Shown here: piece after piece, positions 1 through 16,943 of the stretch
Layout: every line of letters starts with the position of its first letter
Numbering within the stretch: the first letter of the stretch is position 1
From: Escarpia spicata
Lineage: Eukaryota > Annelida > Polychaeta > Sabellida > Siboglinidae
Direction of reading: 5' to 3'
Length of the DNA: 64,000 bases
Assembly: GCA_963995525.1 (NCBI GenBank)
Contig: OZ023213.1
Location: 48,302,587 to 48,366,586 of the forward strand
Notes under the pieces: model-generated
Database searches by the model: none
The model's input: the letters and a program-made list of their open reading frames with translations, nothing else
What the model was told of the DNA's origin: nothing
Made by a program: the position numbers and the translations under genes

Positions 1-1090
1 GCCGGTAGTCGAACTGCGCGATCGCTCAGCCGAAACAACTCGCCGACATAATCGTTTCCGGTAATTCACATCAAGATTCAAGGTTAGTAGGCTAGTAGTT
101 CACTTGACAGGCGACGATAATGGTCACCTGTTCATGCACAGCTACATACCAGCGGTTCTTACAATTTTGTGCAACGACCCGTACTTTGATCACGGGAATT
201 GCATGGCTAACATATTAGGGCGTTTGGAGCAAAGCGGCCCCTTGAGGAAAGACGGCCCCCATCACGCACGCAAAATAAACAATCGGAACAACCCGAAATC
301 TAGTGTAAAATGATACTACCAAATATCGGAACACCATCCAGAAAGCTCAGCAACACACGACAGATAAATATTAATAATAATGTTTTTTACTTCAGACAAT
401 TCATCTGGTGAATTGTCTGAAATAAAATCTTCCAGTTATCAAGATTACGTTTTCGCTTCCTGGATTGGTCACTTTCGACTACAGGCGAATGATCATTTCC
501 CAGCGCCTTGTTCATCCATCATTTCGCCAATATCCATATATGTCTCTGCGTATCCTACACTGCGCACATAAATGACCAAGTGCGTGTTGTAAAGTTTTGT
601 TCGGTGGACTCGACTGGTTTTATAAAAAAAGATGTCAACTTAACAGGCTCTAGATGCATACGCTATCAAGCCATACTGGATAATATACAGCTGCGGAACA
701 GGTATCAGTCGCTATTTCATCTTTGGTAAAGATGAACTTGCATTTCTGAAATCCGGCACTTTCGGTTGGAGTCGGGGCGGTGGCATCCCGGGCCAACAGT
801 CTGTTGCATTTCCCATGCAATAACCATCTTCTGTCATCTCTGCTGGTTGACTTGACAACTCAAGGCGACAGTACACCGCATGTCAAGCTTGACAACGACA
901 GTGTCATGGCCAATGACCGTTAACTATAGGAGGATAAGATAAGGCTTTATCTGTGAGGGAATAAACAGAACGACTGGGGAAATGTCAGCAATGGCGGTAA
1001 TGCCTCTAACGTGTATATAAGAAATGTCTTCTCCGAGGTACAAGTGCAAAGAGATTTCAACGTCTAATTCTGACTTTTTGAAAATAAAAT
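1..1090. other. Unassigned host sequence
   Basis: No gene, RNA or transposon could be supported here. Open frames are all under 75 codons and show no motif. The only clear structure is a short perfect hairpin at 391-421, listed separately. Confidence 0.5.
391..421. repeat. Perfect 13-bp inverted repeat with 5-nt loop
   Basis: TTCAGACAATTCA is followed by TCTGG and then its exact reverse complement. It stands alone in unannotated sequence. It could be a small transposon footprint or a regulatory hairpin; nothing nearby decides. Confidence 0.7.
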
Positions 1091-1093
1091 CCC

Positions 1094-1376
1094 GTATGTA
1101 TGCATGTATGCATTTATGCACGTATGCACGTACGTACGTATGTATGTACGCATGTATGTATGTATGCATGTACATATGTACGTATCGTATGCATGTATGT
1201 ATGTATGTATGTATGTATGTATGCATGTATGCGTCCATGCATGCATACGCACGTACGCACATAGCAAGTATGCACGTATGCACATATGTACGTACGTATG
1301 TACGTACGTATGTACGTACGCATGTACGTATGTATATATGTATTTATTTATGTATGCATGCATACATTTATGTATC
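1094..1376. repeat. TATG/TACG tetranucleotide microsatellite
   Basis: Imperfect ATGT and ACGT tetranucleotides run for about 280 bp. Long open frames on both strands here are low-complexity artefacts (Tyr/Met/Cys/His repeats). A second block of the same type lies at 10,655-11,000 and touches the same dispersed repeat (family A). Confidence 0.9.
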
Positions 1377-1382
1377 GTACTA

Positions 1383-1640
1383 GACAGCGAGTTAACTGTG
1401 TACCTATGTGTGGCCTCAGCTTGTTTGATGTAACAATACCAACACTTGAGAGTTGTAAAGTTAAAAAAAGGGCACATTTTATTGCCGGATCACCTCTTGG
1501 TAACCTCTTTAACCTTGGTAACCTCTTGGTTATAATAACAGCATATGAATTAAAGCTAGCATTAAATATATTGCTGTTTACATGCATCAAAGGTGAGGGG
1601 CCAACCACCCATACCATGGTAAATGTTGACAGTGGTATCG
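1383..1640. repeat. Dispersed repeat family A, copy 1
   Basis: This segment matches 10,430-10,645 in the same orientation, including 'GAGTTAACTGTGTACCTATG' and 'TTATTGCCGGATCACCTC'. In copy 1 the TATG microsatellite lies to the left; in copy 2 it lies to the right. No coding capacity was recognised. Confidence 0.75.
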
Positions 1641-1674
1641 CCATCTAGCGATCAGATACTAAGACAAAATACTA

Positions 1675-1990
1675 TATGCAGTAACCAACACAAGCCTTGT
1701 GTTGGTTACACAGATGACGTGTTTTTATTGGAAAGTGGATTGCTTCTAATGCAGCCACTTTTGGGCATAAAGATAGTAGGAATGTGATGTCTAGCTTGCA
1801 AACCAGATGGGAAACTGAACAGCCCCATCAAAGTTTCTCAGGCACACATTCCTACAACATGACGACAATATTACATACATACATTATTTGTCGCTATAAA
1901 GGTATAAAACCACAACGATAAGCAAACAATATAAACATTCCACCACCAATAGACACACGCAATTACAAAAAGGTGGGATCATTCCGCCTA
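1675..1990. repeat. Dispersed repeat family B, copy 1
   Basis: A direct repeat of 2,465-2,815, nearly identical over most of about 300 bp, for example the block containing 'CTTTTGGGCATAAAGATAG'. It ends in an AGGTGGGRYCATTCCGCC motif that recurs at 2,797, about 32,171 and, inverted, about 33,310. Confidence 0.75.
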
Positions 1991-2204
1991 TCCTTTAAGG
2001 ACAAATATATACCGTTTGCAAAACAAAAAGCCTGTCGACGCACCAAAACCCAACACATTCAAGAATTGGAGATATGCCCTTATGTTCAAACCGAAATTTG
2101 GGAAAGCGTTGCGACATTTTCAAACTTCTTTTTCTACCCAAGGTGTACAATAGTTATTTAGTTGTTTAACTAATGTGCTTGTACAGAAAGGTGGAGAGGA
2201 GGGT

Positions 2205-2460
2205 GGATTTAGAAGTATCAGGATATACTCGACACGACTTGACACACAGATACCCAACGCAGAAGTGGCAGCTTAACCGCTAATCCAATTCAAAGGCTGG
2301 GGCCTAATCCTGACATGTCGTGATTGACTGAAGGCGCTGGGTGGTTTCATTAAGCCAAATAGCTGGAAGTAATTATCCCCTCAGCCACTTAGCTCAATAC
2401 CCACACTAGGCCCATCCTGGCCATTGCATAAAATACAGTATGCTCTGCGTTCACACCTTC
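2205..2460. repeat. Dispersed repeat family C, copy 1
   Basis: Matches 9,697-9,960 in direct orientation, sharing 'ACACACAGATACCCAACGC' and the following GCTGGGTGGTTTCATTAAGC block. The two copies flank the nested LINE/CR1 region. No coding potential was seen. Confidence 0.75.
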
Positions 2461-2464
2461 ATTT

Positions 2465-2815
2465 ATGCAATAACCAACACAAGCCCAATGTAGTTTGAGA
2501 ATTGAAATTGGCCAAAGGATGATGTTTTTGTATTGAAAAGTGGACTGCTTCTAATGCAGCCACTTTTGGGCATAAAGATAGTAGGAATGTGATGTCTAAC
2601 ATGCAAACCAGATGGGAAACTGAAAACTTGTACAGCCCCATCAAAGTTTCTCAGGCACACATTCCTACAACATGACGACAATATTACAGACATACATTAT
2701 TTGTTGCTATAGAGGTATAAAACCACTAAGAATATAAACCTAAGCAAACAATACAAACATTCCACCACCAATAGACACATGCAATTACAAAAAGGTGGGG
2801 CCATTCCGCCACAAG
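2465..2815. repeat. Dispersed repeat family B, copy 2
   Basis: Second copy of the 1,675-1,990 unit, about 790 bp downstream in the same orientation. Its right end carries the 'GTGGGGCCATTCCGCC' motif shared with the boundary sequences inside the palindrome near 32.2 and 33.3 kb. Confidence 0.75.
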
Positions 2816-4208
2816 GTCACAAAGAGGAACCTGTGACCAACCCACCGTCAGATCGAACAATATTCGCTTGGCTGTTCCAGATCTACTTATGTCGCCAGTA
2901 AGAGATAAAAGGAATTATTAAGAATTTTAGAGAGATAAAGGGAATTATTAAGAATTTAAAAAACTCTAGTCCTGGATGGGATGGCATAACACCTATTATT
3001 GTCAAGCAGGCATTCTCCAATCTACTTAATCCTTTAAGTGACATTGCAAACTTATCATTTAATCAAGAATATGTTCCTGATCAACTAAAACTAACTGATA
3101 CAATTCCCGTTTATACAAATGGCGATACATCATTAATTAATAATTACAGACCTATTTCTGTGTTGCCTGTATTTTCAAAGGTGTTTGAAAGATTAATGTA
3201 CAATAGATTAATGAATTACATAATGAAACATACATTATTGTCTAATTCCCAATTTGGATTTGGGAAAGGATATTCCACTGATATGGCCATTTCATTGCTA
3301 ATTGACAAAATTAGTAAGGTAATCGATACCAAAGAACACGTAATTGGGTTATTTCTGCATTTAGCCAAAGCCTTTGATACCGTTAATCATAATATATTAT
3401 TGAGAAAATTAACACCTTATGGAATCAGAAGGAATATACTCCAATGGATTCGTACCTTTTAAAGTAACAGACAACAACGAGTAAAATGTTATTGAACAAA
3501 ATCTTCCCTTACAAACATAACATGTGGTGTTCCGCACGGTTCAATTCTGGGACCTTTACGCTTCCTTATCTACATAAATGATTAGTCTATTTTATCTGAC
3601 ACAACGTTTACCGTTATGTTTGTTGATGACACGAGCATCTTTATTAAAGGCAACAATATAGATGAAATGGAAAATGCTCTGAACTCTGAAATAAAAAGAC
3701 TATCTTTATGGCTTAAAATTAATAAACTTTCATTGAATATACAGAAAACTCACACATTGACCTTTAGTAATACGATTAATATGAGATACAGTTTATGGGT
3801 CTGCTTATAAATAATAAATTGAACTGGAGCGCACACATTAATATATATTATAGCAAATACAATTTCTCAGAATATTGATAGTATAAAAAGGTGACAAACT
3901 AATTAGATAATAAATCATTGTTAAATCTGTATTACATGTTTATATACCCATATATCACTTACTGTAATGTCGTCTGGGGAAGGGCCCCGAATATATATCT
4001 TGCTAAAATTAATTTACTCCAAAAAAGAGTTTTGCGTGTAATAAGCCATGTAGGATTTATTGATCATATGCTGTGTTCTAATGTTCTAATGTTCAAACAT
4101 AATATGGGTAAGTTGCCAGATTTAACAAGATTGCCAACCAGAAAATTCCTCTGGATGGCAGTTGGACAAGGAAGCCTTTTGGCTTATCGAGAGTCCAATA
4201 CTTTTTAT

Positions 4209-7080
4209 CTACATGTATCCCGCCTTTTTAAGGTGTGTGTCGATTTTATTTTTAAACATATTCACGCTACTAGCACCAACACAATCAGGAGATAATCTGT
4301 TCCATTCATTTACAGTCGTTTGTGAGAATGAGAACTTTCTTATATCTAATCTACACTGCTCCTTTACTAATGTAGCTTCATGTCCTCTGGTCCTTCTATC
4401 TTTCTTAACTGAGAAAAAAATGTTTCTATCAATATTTTCATAACCATTCAATATTTTAAACACTTCTATGTGATCTCCTCTCAATCTCCTGGTCTCTAGT
4501 GTTGTTAAACCACATTCTTTTAGGCGTATTTCGTAACTAAGATCCCTCAGATTTGGTATAATTTTAGTCGCTCTCCTCTGTACTCTTTCTAGCATATCTA
4601 TGTCCTTCTTGCGATATGGCCTCCATGCTTGTATACAATATTCTAAATGAGGCCTAACTATTGTTTTGTACAGCGGTATTATTAGCTCTTTTTCCTTATA
4701 CGTTATGTTTCGCCTAATTAATCCAAGGATTTGATTTCCCTTTGAAGCTGCAATTCCGCACTGCTCTGAAACCTTCATATCAGCACTAATGGTTAACCCT
4801 AAGTCCTTTTCTTTTACAGTAGTACTTAGAACAGTACCCCCCATTTTATATTTTACCTCTTCATTCCCATGACCTGTGTGGAGGCATTTACATTTCCCAA
4901 AATTGAACAGCATTTGCCACTTTTCAGACCATTTGATCAACCTATCAAGATCATCTTGTAAATGCTGTCTGTCTCCATCACTTTTAATCCTTCTAAACAC
5001 TTTTGTATCATCCGCAAATTTTAACACATTGCTTGTTATATCATCGTCCAAATCGTTGATATATATTAAGAATAATATAGGTCCTAGTACTGATCCCTGT
5101 GGTACCCCACTCAATACCGATTTCCAGTTTGAAGCCTCCCCATCAACTACTACACGTTGTCTTCTGTCATTCAGCCATTTTTCTATCCAGTTTATTATAC
5201 CATTTCCTATGCCATGGGCCTTTAGCTTAAGGAGTAATCTTTGATGTGGTACTTTGTCGAAAGATTTTTGAAAATCTAAATAGATGATATCTACTGGTGA
5301 TCCCTCATCTACCCACCTAGTGATGTCTTCCAAAAAACATAACATATTTGTTAAGCATGACCTCGCTTTAAAAAACCCATGTTGAGATGGGTTTATCAAG
5401 TTATGTTTAACAAGAAAATCCACCATGTGATCTTTAATTAGTCTTTCTAATAATTTGCAAATCACTGATGTTAAACTCACTGGTCTATAGTTCTCTGACT
5501 TGTTTCTCGAACCTTTTTTAAATAACGGTATAATGTTTGCCTCTTTCCATTCTAAAGGAACCACTCCCTCTTCTAATGACAAATTGAAAACTGTTGCAAG
5601 CGGTGTGCTAATTTGTTCTACAATTTCCAATAGTAGTTTGGGCGGAATCCCGTCCACTCCAGGTGATTTATTATCCTTCATAGCCCTTATTTTCTTAGCT
5701 ACCATTTCCGAGGTTACAACTAACTGTCCTAAATAGTCTGAATCTGCCCCCTTGAACTTAGCCTCTGGTACTGGCAGTAAACTAATATCTTCCCTGATAA
5801 ACACTGAACTAAAATACTCATTCAGGTCTTCTGCCATTAAGAATCCCTCTGATATTGTATTTCCAGCACTATCTTCTAGAGGACCGACCTTATCCTGAAC
5901 TTTCTGTTTGCTTCGAATATACGCATAAAAACTCTTACTGTCATGTTTTATATTACTAGCTAATTTTTTTTCATAGCTTCTCTTTGAATTTCTAATTTCA
6001 GCTGTAGCTTGATTAAGTGCTTCTTTATAAATGTTGTAGTCTTCATCATTTCCAGTACATCTATATGACTTCCACATCATTTGTTTATACTTAATTTTTC
6101 TAATGGCTTCTTTCGATAAGTGTTTCTTTTTATACCGTTTCCCTTGTTTTTTGAAAGGTACAAATTGATCGACTATGCACTTAATTACACTATTTAAGAT
6201 ATTCCAGCATTCGGTTGCTGTCTTATTCTTCAGTGTGTTATTCCAGTCTATCTTTGCTAAATATATCCTCATGTCCTTATACCTTCCTTTGTGGAAATTT
6301 CTCCTATACTGCTTTTTATTATTCCTTTCTGATTTTACTTTGATGGTAAAATGTATCTGGTTGTGATCACTACTCCCCAGTGGCTCACATATCTTGACAT
6401 TGTCAACTAATTCTTTCTGCGAGGACAAAACTAAGTCTAACACATTCTCTCCCCTGGTTGGTTCTAGCACATGTTGAGAAAGGAAACTATCTTGTACTAA
6501 AACTAAAAACTTGTGGTCCTCACTCCCCATACTCTGTAGAGATTTCCATTGTATATGCCCATGGTTAAAGTCCCCCATAATAATACAGTTCCGTTTGCTT
6601 ACTTCCCTTATAGCGTTTTGTATTTTTTCATTCTCTTCTATGCTTATGTTTGGACTTCGATAAACTAACCCAACTGTTAACGTTGAGTTTCCTGTAACTA
6701 TGTTACACCAAACAGCTTCTTAGCAATCTGCTTCTCTTTCTAATTTTATTTCATAAGCCTGGATAGATTCTTTAATATATAAAATAACTCCACCTCCCTT
6801 TCTTCCTATTCTATCTTTCCTAAACATTACATATCCTGTTAGTCCCAATTCGGCATCTGATATATCAGTGGTGGCCCACGATTCGGTTATACCTATTATG
6901 TGAGGGTCAATATCTTCTACCATAATGTTTAGTTCACTTCTTTTGTTTACTATGCTCCTTGCATTTAAACAAATGCATTTATATCCTGATTCAGAACAGT
7001 TTTCCAGGCTGTTCTTTGCCGATTTATTTCTGCTGTCATTATCTATGCCTCCAGTTTCAGGCTTCTCTGTGAATCCCCCC
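4209..7080 (-). pseudogene. CR1 ORF2: endonuclease plus reverse transcriptase, one stop codon
   Basis: The frame is open from about 7,080 to 4,209 except for a TAG at 6,722-6,720. Its N-terminal part shows the AP-like endonuclease blocks CLNARSIVNKRSELN, GITESW, GGGVILYIK, then GDFNHGHIQW and SSDHNQI. The reverse transcriptase follows with SPGVDGIPPKLL, NYRPVSLTSV, GVPQGSVLGPILF and the catalytic FADDT. A typical CR1 C-terminal region follows and ends at 4,209. The protein nicks target DNA and copies its own RNA there. The 789 residues after the stop lack the first half of the endonuclease, so the copy is probably dead unless the stop is a sequencing error. The exact start is unclear because the frame overlaps the end of ORF1 without a good ATG; the first ATG is at 6,923. 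Confidence 0.85.
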
Positions 7081-7087
7081 TGCGAAT

Positions 7088-8308
7088 CTAGTTGAAATAG
7101 ATGCAGCCTGTCCCACTGTCAACAGATTGCAGCAAGTTCTCTGAGAAAACTGCTGCCCCCTTTCCACTTAGATGTAGGCCATCTCTCATGTACATATCTT
7201 CCCTCCCAACAAAGTATCCCCATAAATCTACGAATCCCACCCCCTCTTCTTTACACATCTGCTCAACTAGTGCGTTTATCGCCATCCTCTTGCAGTTTCT
7301 ATATGTCGGCCCCCTTCCTCCCATTACTGGCAAAATTCCTGAGAGGATAATCTGTTCTACTCTTGTCTTCTTTAACTTCTTCACTAACTGTCTGTACTTC
7401 TGAACTATCCCAGTTGTTCCCTCCCTCTCTGCGTTATTTGTCCCTACATGTACTAGTATAGACCCTCCCTTGCCATGCCCCAGTACCTTCTCTACCCTTT
7501 CAGTTACATGTTCTATCCTAGCCCCCGGTAGACAAACAACGACGTCCTCCCCCTCGCTTAGAGTCTTATCTGTCTTTCTCATAATCGAATCGCCCATAAA
7601 CACCCTCTCTTTTCTCATTGCCCCCTCAATCACTGCCTCAGTGTAGCTCTTTCTACGGTTTGCATCTGTCTGGTTGTAATCTTGTTCCCCTGTCTTCTGC
7701 TCTCCCGTCACAATCTCGTCCGTTCCATTCTTTCCTGACGCTGTTTCTCTTGTCACCTTTCTTCCTGTCATCGTCCCTCCCGACTTCTCTTCTGTCACAT
7801 GTACTCTCACTTCCTTTCTTCCCGTCATCTTTCCTCCCATTGCATTTCCTTCTCTCCTCTCCCGTCTCTTTTTCCCTCCTATCTCTTTCTCTACGGTCAC
7901 TTTCTCTCCTGCCACCTTCACACCTGTCACATTTCCTGCCGTCGATCCTCCACTTTCTTCCCCTCCGATCACCTTCCCTCCTCTCAGTCTCCTTTCCTCA
8001 GTCTTGTTGCCACTACTCTGCTCCTTCAGTTTCACAGTATTCCCAACTTTATCCCTGTCGTCTCTCTCCATTCCGTCTGTCTCCTTGCTGATTCTCATCT
8101 CCATCCCCTTCACAATATCTACCAACCTAGCTACCTCTTTCTCCAGACATTTCACCTTCCAACACCCCACGCACTGAAAGGTGAATCCCTCTTCCTTGGT
8201 TTCTGTCCATGACTTCGTACAGCCGGATAAGGCAAAATCTACCCAACTGTGGCAGTCGTCGCACACCAAGTGTCTCTTTGCCTTGACTTGCCGCTTGCAA
8301 GGCGCCAT
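7088..8308 (-). CDS. CR1 ORF1: zinc-finger and SGNH-esterase protein
   Basis: An intact 406-residue frame. Residues about 15-55 hold a Cys/His cluster resembling a PHD-type finger (CDDCHSW...CVGCWKVKC). A long Lys/Glu/Gly/Thr-rich linker follows, with repeated GGK, TGE and EKV stretches. The C-terminal 170 residues are an SGNH/GDSL hydrolase fold: GDS near 245, a GTNN block near 290 and DGLHLSGKG near 380, supplying the Ser, Asn and Asp/His of the catalytic set. CR1 ORF1 proteins with this esterase bind RNA or membranes in the retrotransposon particle; the substrate is not known from sequence. The repetitive linker also produces long spurious Ser/Pro/Leu frames on the opposite strand. A damaged relative of the N-terminal finger lies at 19,775-20,175. 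Confidence 0.85.
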   Translation of the reverse strand: MAPCKRQVKAKRHLVCDDCHSWVDFALSGCTKSWTETKEEGFTFQCVGCWKVKCLEKEVARLVDIVKGMEMRISKETDGMERDDRDKVGNTVKLKEQSSGNKTEERRLRGGKVIGGEESGGSTAGNVTGVKVAGEKVTVEKEIGGKKRRERREGNAMGGKMTGRKEVRVHVTEEKSGGTMTGRKVTRETASGKNGTDEIVTGEQKTGEQDYNQTDANRRKSYTEAVIEGAMRKERVFMGDSIMRKTDKTLSEGEDVVVCLPGARIEHVTERVEKVLGHGKGGSILVHVGTNNAEREGTTGIVQKYRQLVKKLKKTRVEQIILSGILPVMGGRGPTYRNCKRMAINALVEQMCKEEGVGFVDLWGYFVGREDMYMRDGLHLSGKGAAVFSENLLQSVDSGTGCIYFN

Positions 8309-9696
8309 ATCAGAATTTATTTAATAATAATAATCTAATTAGCTATTTAAAATAGTTTTGTCAACTGTGTTTACACCATTCACTGTCTATGTAGTCTTTA
8401 AGAAGACTGTTTTCTGTGCACAAATGTTACACTTTTCGTAAGATTGCGTACGCTAGACTGCCTTATTTATTTAGGTTATACAGCGCCCTAGCGAATAAGA
8501 GAGACACTAGCTACATAAACTTAGTTCGCCCGATTATCGCAAATGCTTAATTTTAACAACAAAGCTACCTTATCAAAATGTCTAGCAGGTACTGACTTAC
8601 ACAGATATTATCTTATGTAGGTAGTTTATGGTTGTTACTTTATCACCTATATATTCTACCACATAACGAGGTTTGTTAAATCTTGTTTACAAACTTATCG
8701 TAGCCGTAAGCTAACGTACCCTATTATCACTCACTAGACTAAAGTGTCCTAAAATACTTTATCTAACTAACTTTAAGCACAACTGCTACTCAATATATGT
8801 TTACTGCTACTTTATGAATTATATTAAGGCAAGAATAATACTTATCAATCAGTAATTCCACTTGCTTATGAACTTTGATACACCACCAATTTCAACGATC
8901 TATCTCCGCCAAATATAGCCTCGAGTAATAGGATATAGCCTCGAGTAATAGGTCATGATGTATTTGTCATGCAAATATCCACACATAAATATAATACAAG
9001 GCAGAAAGTAACATATAAAATACCATACTACAAGACTAATTGCAGACAATTGTCTTTGGCTTATGTTGGTCCTAAAATCTGGAATACATTTATTACAAAT
9101 AACTATTTACAATAGTGTACATATCTTCATATGTTCAAACAAAGGTCCATGCGTCTAATTCTAGCAAACATATGTATGTTACGGTACTCGTATAATGCAC
9201 TATTAAATAATTAGTTAGTTTATCATGACGATGTTTATGTTTATGTATTATGTTTTTTCTTGACACGAATTGTAGTTTAAATTAAAATTATGACATGAAT
9301 AAGGAACACAATCAATGTGTTGCTTTGTTCCAATTGTTACGTAATGTATACATGTTTCATATTACTGCTACATCTGTGCTATACTGAACATTATGTATTA
9401 ATAAAGATTATTATTATTATTATTATTAAAACAGGCCCCAGCTCCCGTTACATTCCGTTTCGAGCAGAGAACTTACCGCTGCCACTCGAGTGGATCCGTT
9501 TTGAAATCAAAATGGCGCCATCTTAGCCAGCGCTCGATTTGGCACAGACATACTTGCTTAACACAAAGCCGTGATCTAACGAACTGCGTAGTAGGAAAAC
9601 AGTTTCAGACGTCAACGACAGACGTCAACGAAATGTAACCATATATACGTTTAAACGTATTCTAATTGATCTAAAGGGTATACAGAGAGTTAGAAA

Positions 9697-9960
9697 TCAA
9701 AATTTAGAAGTATCAGGATATACACGACACGACATGACACACAGATACCCAACGCAGAAGTGGCGGCTTAATTACTAATCCAATACAAAAGGCTGGGGCC
9801 TTATCCTGACATATCGTGATTGGCTGAAGGCGCTGGGTGGTTTCATTAAGCCAAACAGCTGGAAGTAATTATCGCCTCAGCCAATTAGCTCAATACCCAC
9901 ACTAGACCCGTCCTGGCCATTGCATAAAATACAGTATGCACTGCGTTCATACCTTCGTTA
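9697..9960. repeat. Dispersed repeat family C, copy 2
   Basis: Direct repeat of 2,205-2,460 located just beyond the LINE A tail. Short sequence at 9,960-10,050 continues in partial similarity to 1,625-1,690 (ATCTAGCGAACACATACTAAG against ATCTAGCGATCAGATACTAAG). Confidence 0.7.
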
Positions 9961-10059
9961 ATATCAGCGATCACGTGTAAAAATTCACAGCGTTTTCGCA
10001 ATCTAGCGAACACATACTAAGACAAAACTATTTAACATCAGTCACCACAACAACGCTGA

Positions 10060-10430
10060 AATACAGTTCAAATAAAGATATGTAGCACCTCACAAATCTG
10101 GTATGACTGGCACGCCATATGACAGGCATTATAAATCATTTAAACACAATTGTACATAAAACTTATAAACAAAAAGTACGAACTATTAATCTGACTTGTT
10201 TAAAGAGGAGGCGGAGAAGAGGTGGAGGTTTGAAATTTCTTTTCTCGCAAAAATGGACTGTTTGTACTGGCGGATTGTCTTTGCTGGCGGAGAAATCGAA
10301 GGGACCGAGCCAGCTGTTCTTCCCAGCATGACCAGTCCATTTGTTCGGGGAAGACAGGTTACTCCCTAGCATCTACATAAAGATCATTCTAATTAATTAG
10401 AACTTAGCATTGATGTATCATAATATAGAG
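10060..10430. other. No feature recognised
   Basis: About 370 bp with only short open frames on both strands (around 70 codons at 10,119-10,372) and no recognisable motif. Confidence 0.4.
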
Positions 10431-10645
10431 CGAGTTAACTGTGTACCTATGTGTGGCCGCAGCTTCTTTGATGCAACAATACCAACACTTGGCAACAGTT
10501 CGAGAAAGGGCAAATTTTATTGCCGGATCACCTCATGGTAACCAGAAATCATATAAATGGATCAATGCATTATAATAACAGCATATGAATTAAAGCCAGC
10601 ATTAAAATATTGCTGTTTACATACATCGAAGGTGAGGGGCCAACC
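10430..10645. repeat. Dispersed repeat family A, copy 2
   Basis: Second copy of the 1,383-1,640 unit. It leads directly into a TATG microsatellite, so the microsatellite and this repeat belong together in both places even though their order differs. Confidence 0.75.
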
Positions 10646-10654
10646 GCCAGCATA

Positions 10655-11000
10655 TATGCTTGCACGCATGTACGCATGTACGCATGCATGTCTGTAAGTC
10701 TGTATGTCAGTATGTCTGTATGTCTGCATGTATGCATGTATGCATGTATATATGCATTTATGTATGTATGTATGTATGTATTTATGTATGCATGCATGTA
10801 TGCTTGTGTGTATGTATGTATGTATGTATGTATGTATGTATGTCTGTCTGTCTGTCTGTATATATATGTATGTATATGGATGGATGGATGGATGAATGTA
10901 TGTATGCAAGGCGTGTATGCCTGAATATGTGAATACGCGTATACGAGTATGCATGTGTACGCGCATGTATATGCATTTACATAATGCATGTGTGTGTACG
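10655..11000. repeat. TATG/TCTG tetranucleotide microsatellite
   Basis: About 345 bp of ATGT repeats with interruptions of TCTG and TGGA tetranucleotides. The frames that cross it on both strands are artefacts. Confidence 0.9.
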
Positions 11001-11363
11001 CATGTTAAGCGTTTCCTTCTAAACTCTTTGGATCTCGTGCGACAAGCGTTCATAGGTTCATTTACGACGGTCTCTCAGAAGGAAGGTAAAGCATTTACTT
11101 AAGTTATTTTCATTCCCCGAGGGTAAAGAGTCCTTACCTGTTAATTGTTCGTCCGACAAGCGAGAGATCGCAACGTTGTGCCTGTGTTTTTTACTATTCG
11201 AAACAATTAAGTCTTCCACCGATTACTACAGGACGTCTTACGTAATTTGCAACAATTATTTAGAAAACAGTTCGAAATTTGTTCTATACAGTTCGGAGGA
11301 TGTATGTTTTGTAGTATGTAATGACATAGCTACGTAGCTTGCTTAAGGCGATCAAGAGTCACG

Positions 11364-11370
11364 TATAAAA
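11364..11370 (+). promoter_or_regulatory. TATA box of the secreted Cys-rich peptide gene
   Basis: TATAAAA stands 55 bp upstream of the ATG at 11,419. A start site about 30 bp downstream would leave a 5' leader of roughly 25 nt. It supports the chosen start, since no other ATG intervenes in frame. Confidence 0.65.
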
Positions 11371-11418
11371 GAACAATTGTGTGTATTCATCCTGTATTCT
11401 TGACCGCAGTCGTCCGCG

Positions 11419-16943
<5,525 letters not shown>

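Larger units (their letters stand above)
4116..8940 (-). mobile_element. Nearly full-length CR1-type LINE inserted in LINE A
   Basis: The element runs right to left: 5' region about 8,940-8,309, ORF1 8,308-7,088, ORF2 about 7,080-4,209, and a short 3' end at 4,208-4,116 ending in GGCAATCTTGTTAAA. The same 3' end recurs at 25,795 and 40,000, which defines the terminus. An esterase-type ORF1 followed by an AP-endonuclease/reverse-transcriptase ORF2 is the known CR1/L2-group architecture. A 20-bp duplication (ATATAGCCTCGAGTAATAGG twice, about 8,917-8,956) marks the 5' junction region. A target-site duplication could not be defined by eye. One nonsense codon in ORF2 is the main visible lesion. 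Confidence 0.8.
2890..9428 (+). mobile_element. LINE A, 5'-truncated non-LTR retrotransposon split by CR1
   Basis: A decayed reverse transcriptase reads on the plus strand from about 2,900 to 4,115 through several frames. Recognisable blocks are NNYRPISVLP near 3,140, the AFDTVNH core near 3,370, GVPHGS...LGPL near 3,530 and a FVDDT active-site block near 3,617. The C-terminal part resumes at about 8,950 (HKYNTRQK, then GPKIWN near 9,075) and the element ends in an AATAAAG and (ATT)n tail at 9,400-9,428. The 4.8 kb between the halves is the CR1 copy. The blocks identify a non-LTR RT; assignment to a clade (Jockey- or CR1-like) is not secure. It is inactive: many stops and a truncated 5' end. 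Confidence 0.75.

Noticed and set aside
1024..1477. Long Tyr/Met/Cys/His frames on both strands
   Set aside because: They exist only because the TATG microsatellite lacks stop codons in most frames.
7618..8212. Plus-strand Ser/Pro/Leu-rich frames opposite CR1 ORF1
   Set aside because: They mirror the Lys/Glu/Gly-rich linker of ORF1 and have no motif; the minus-strand frame has recognisable domains.
10562..11053. Overlapping frames of about 100-160 codons
   Set aside because: Artefacts of the second TATG microsatellite.
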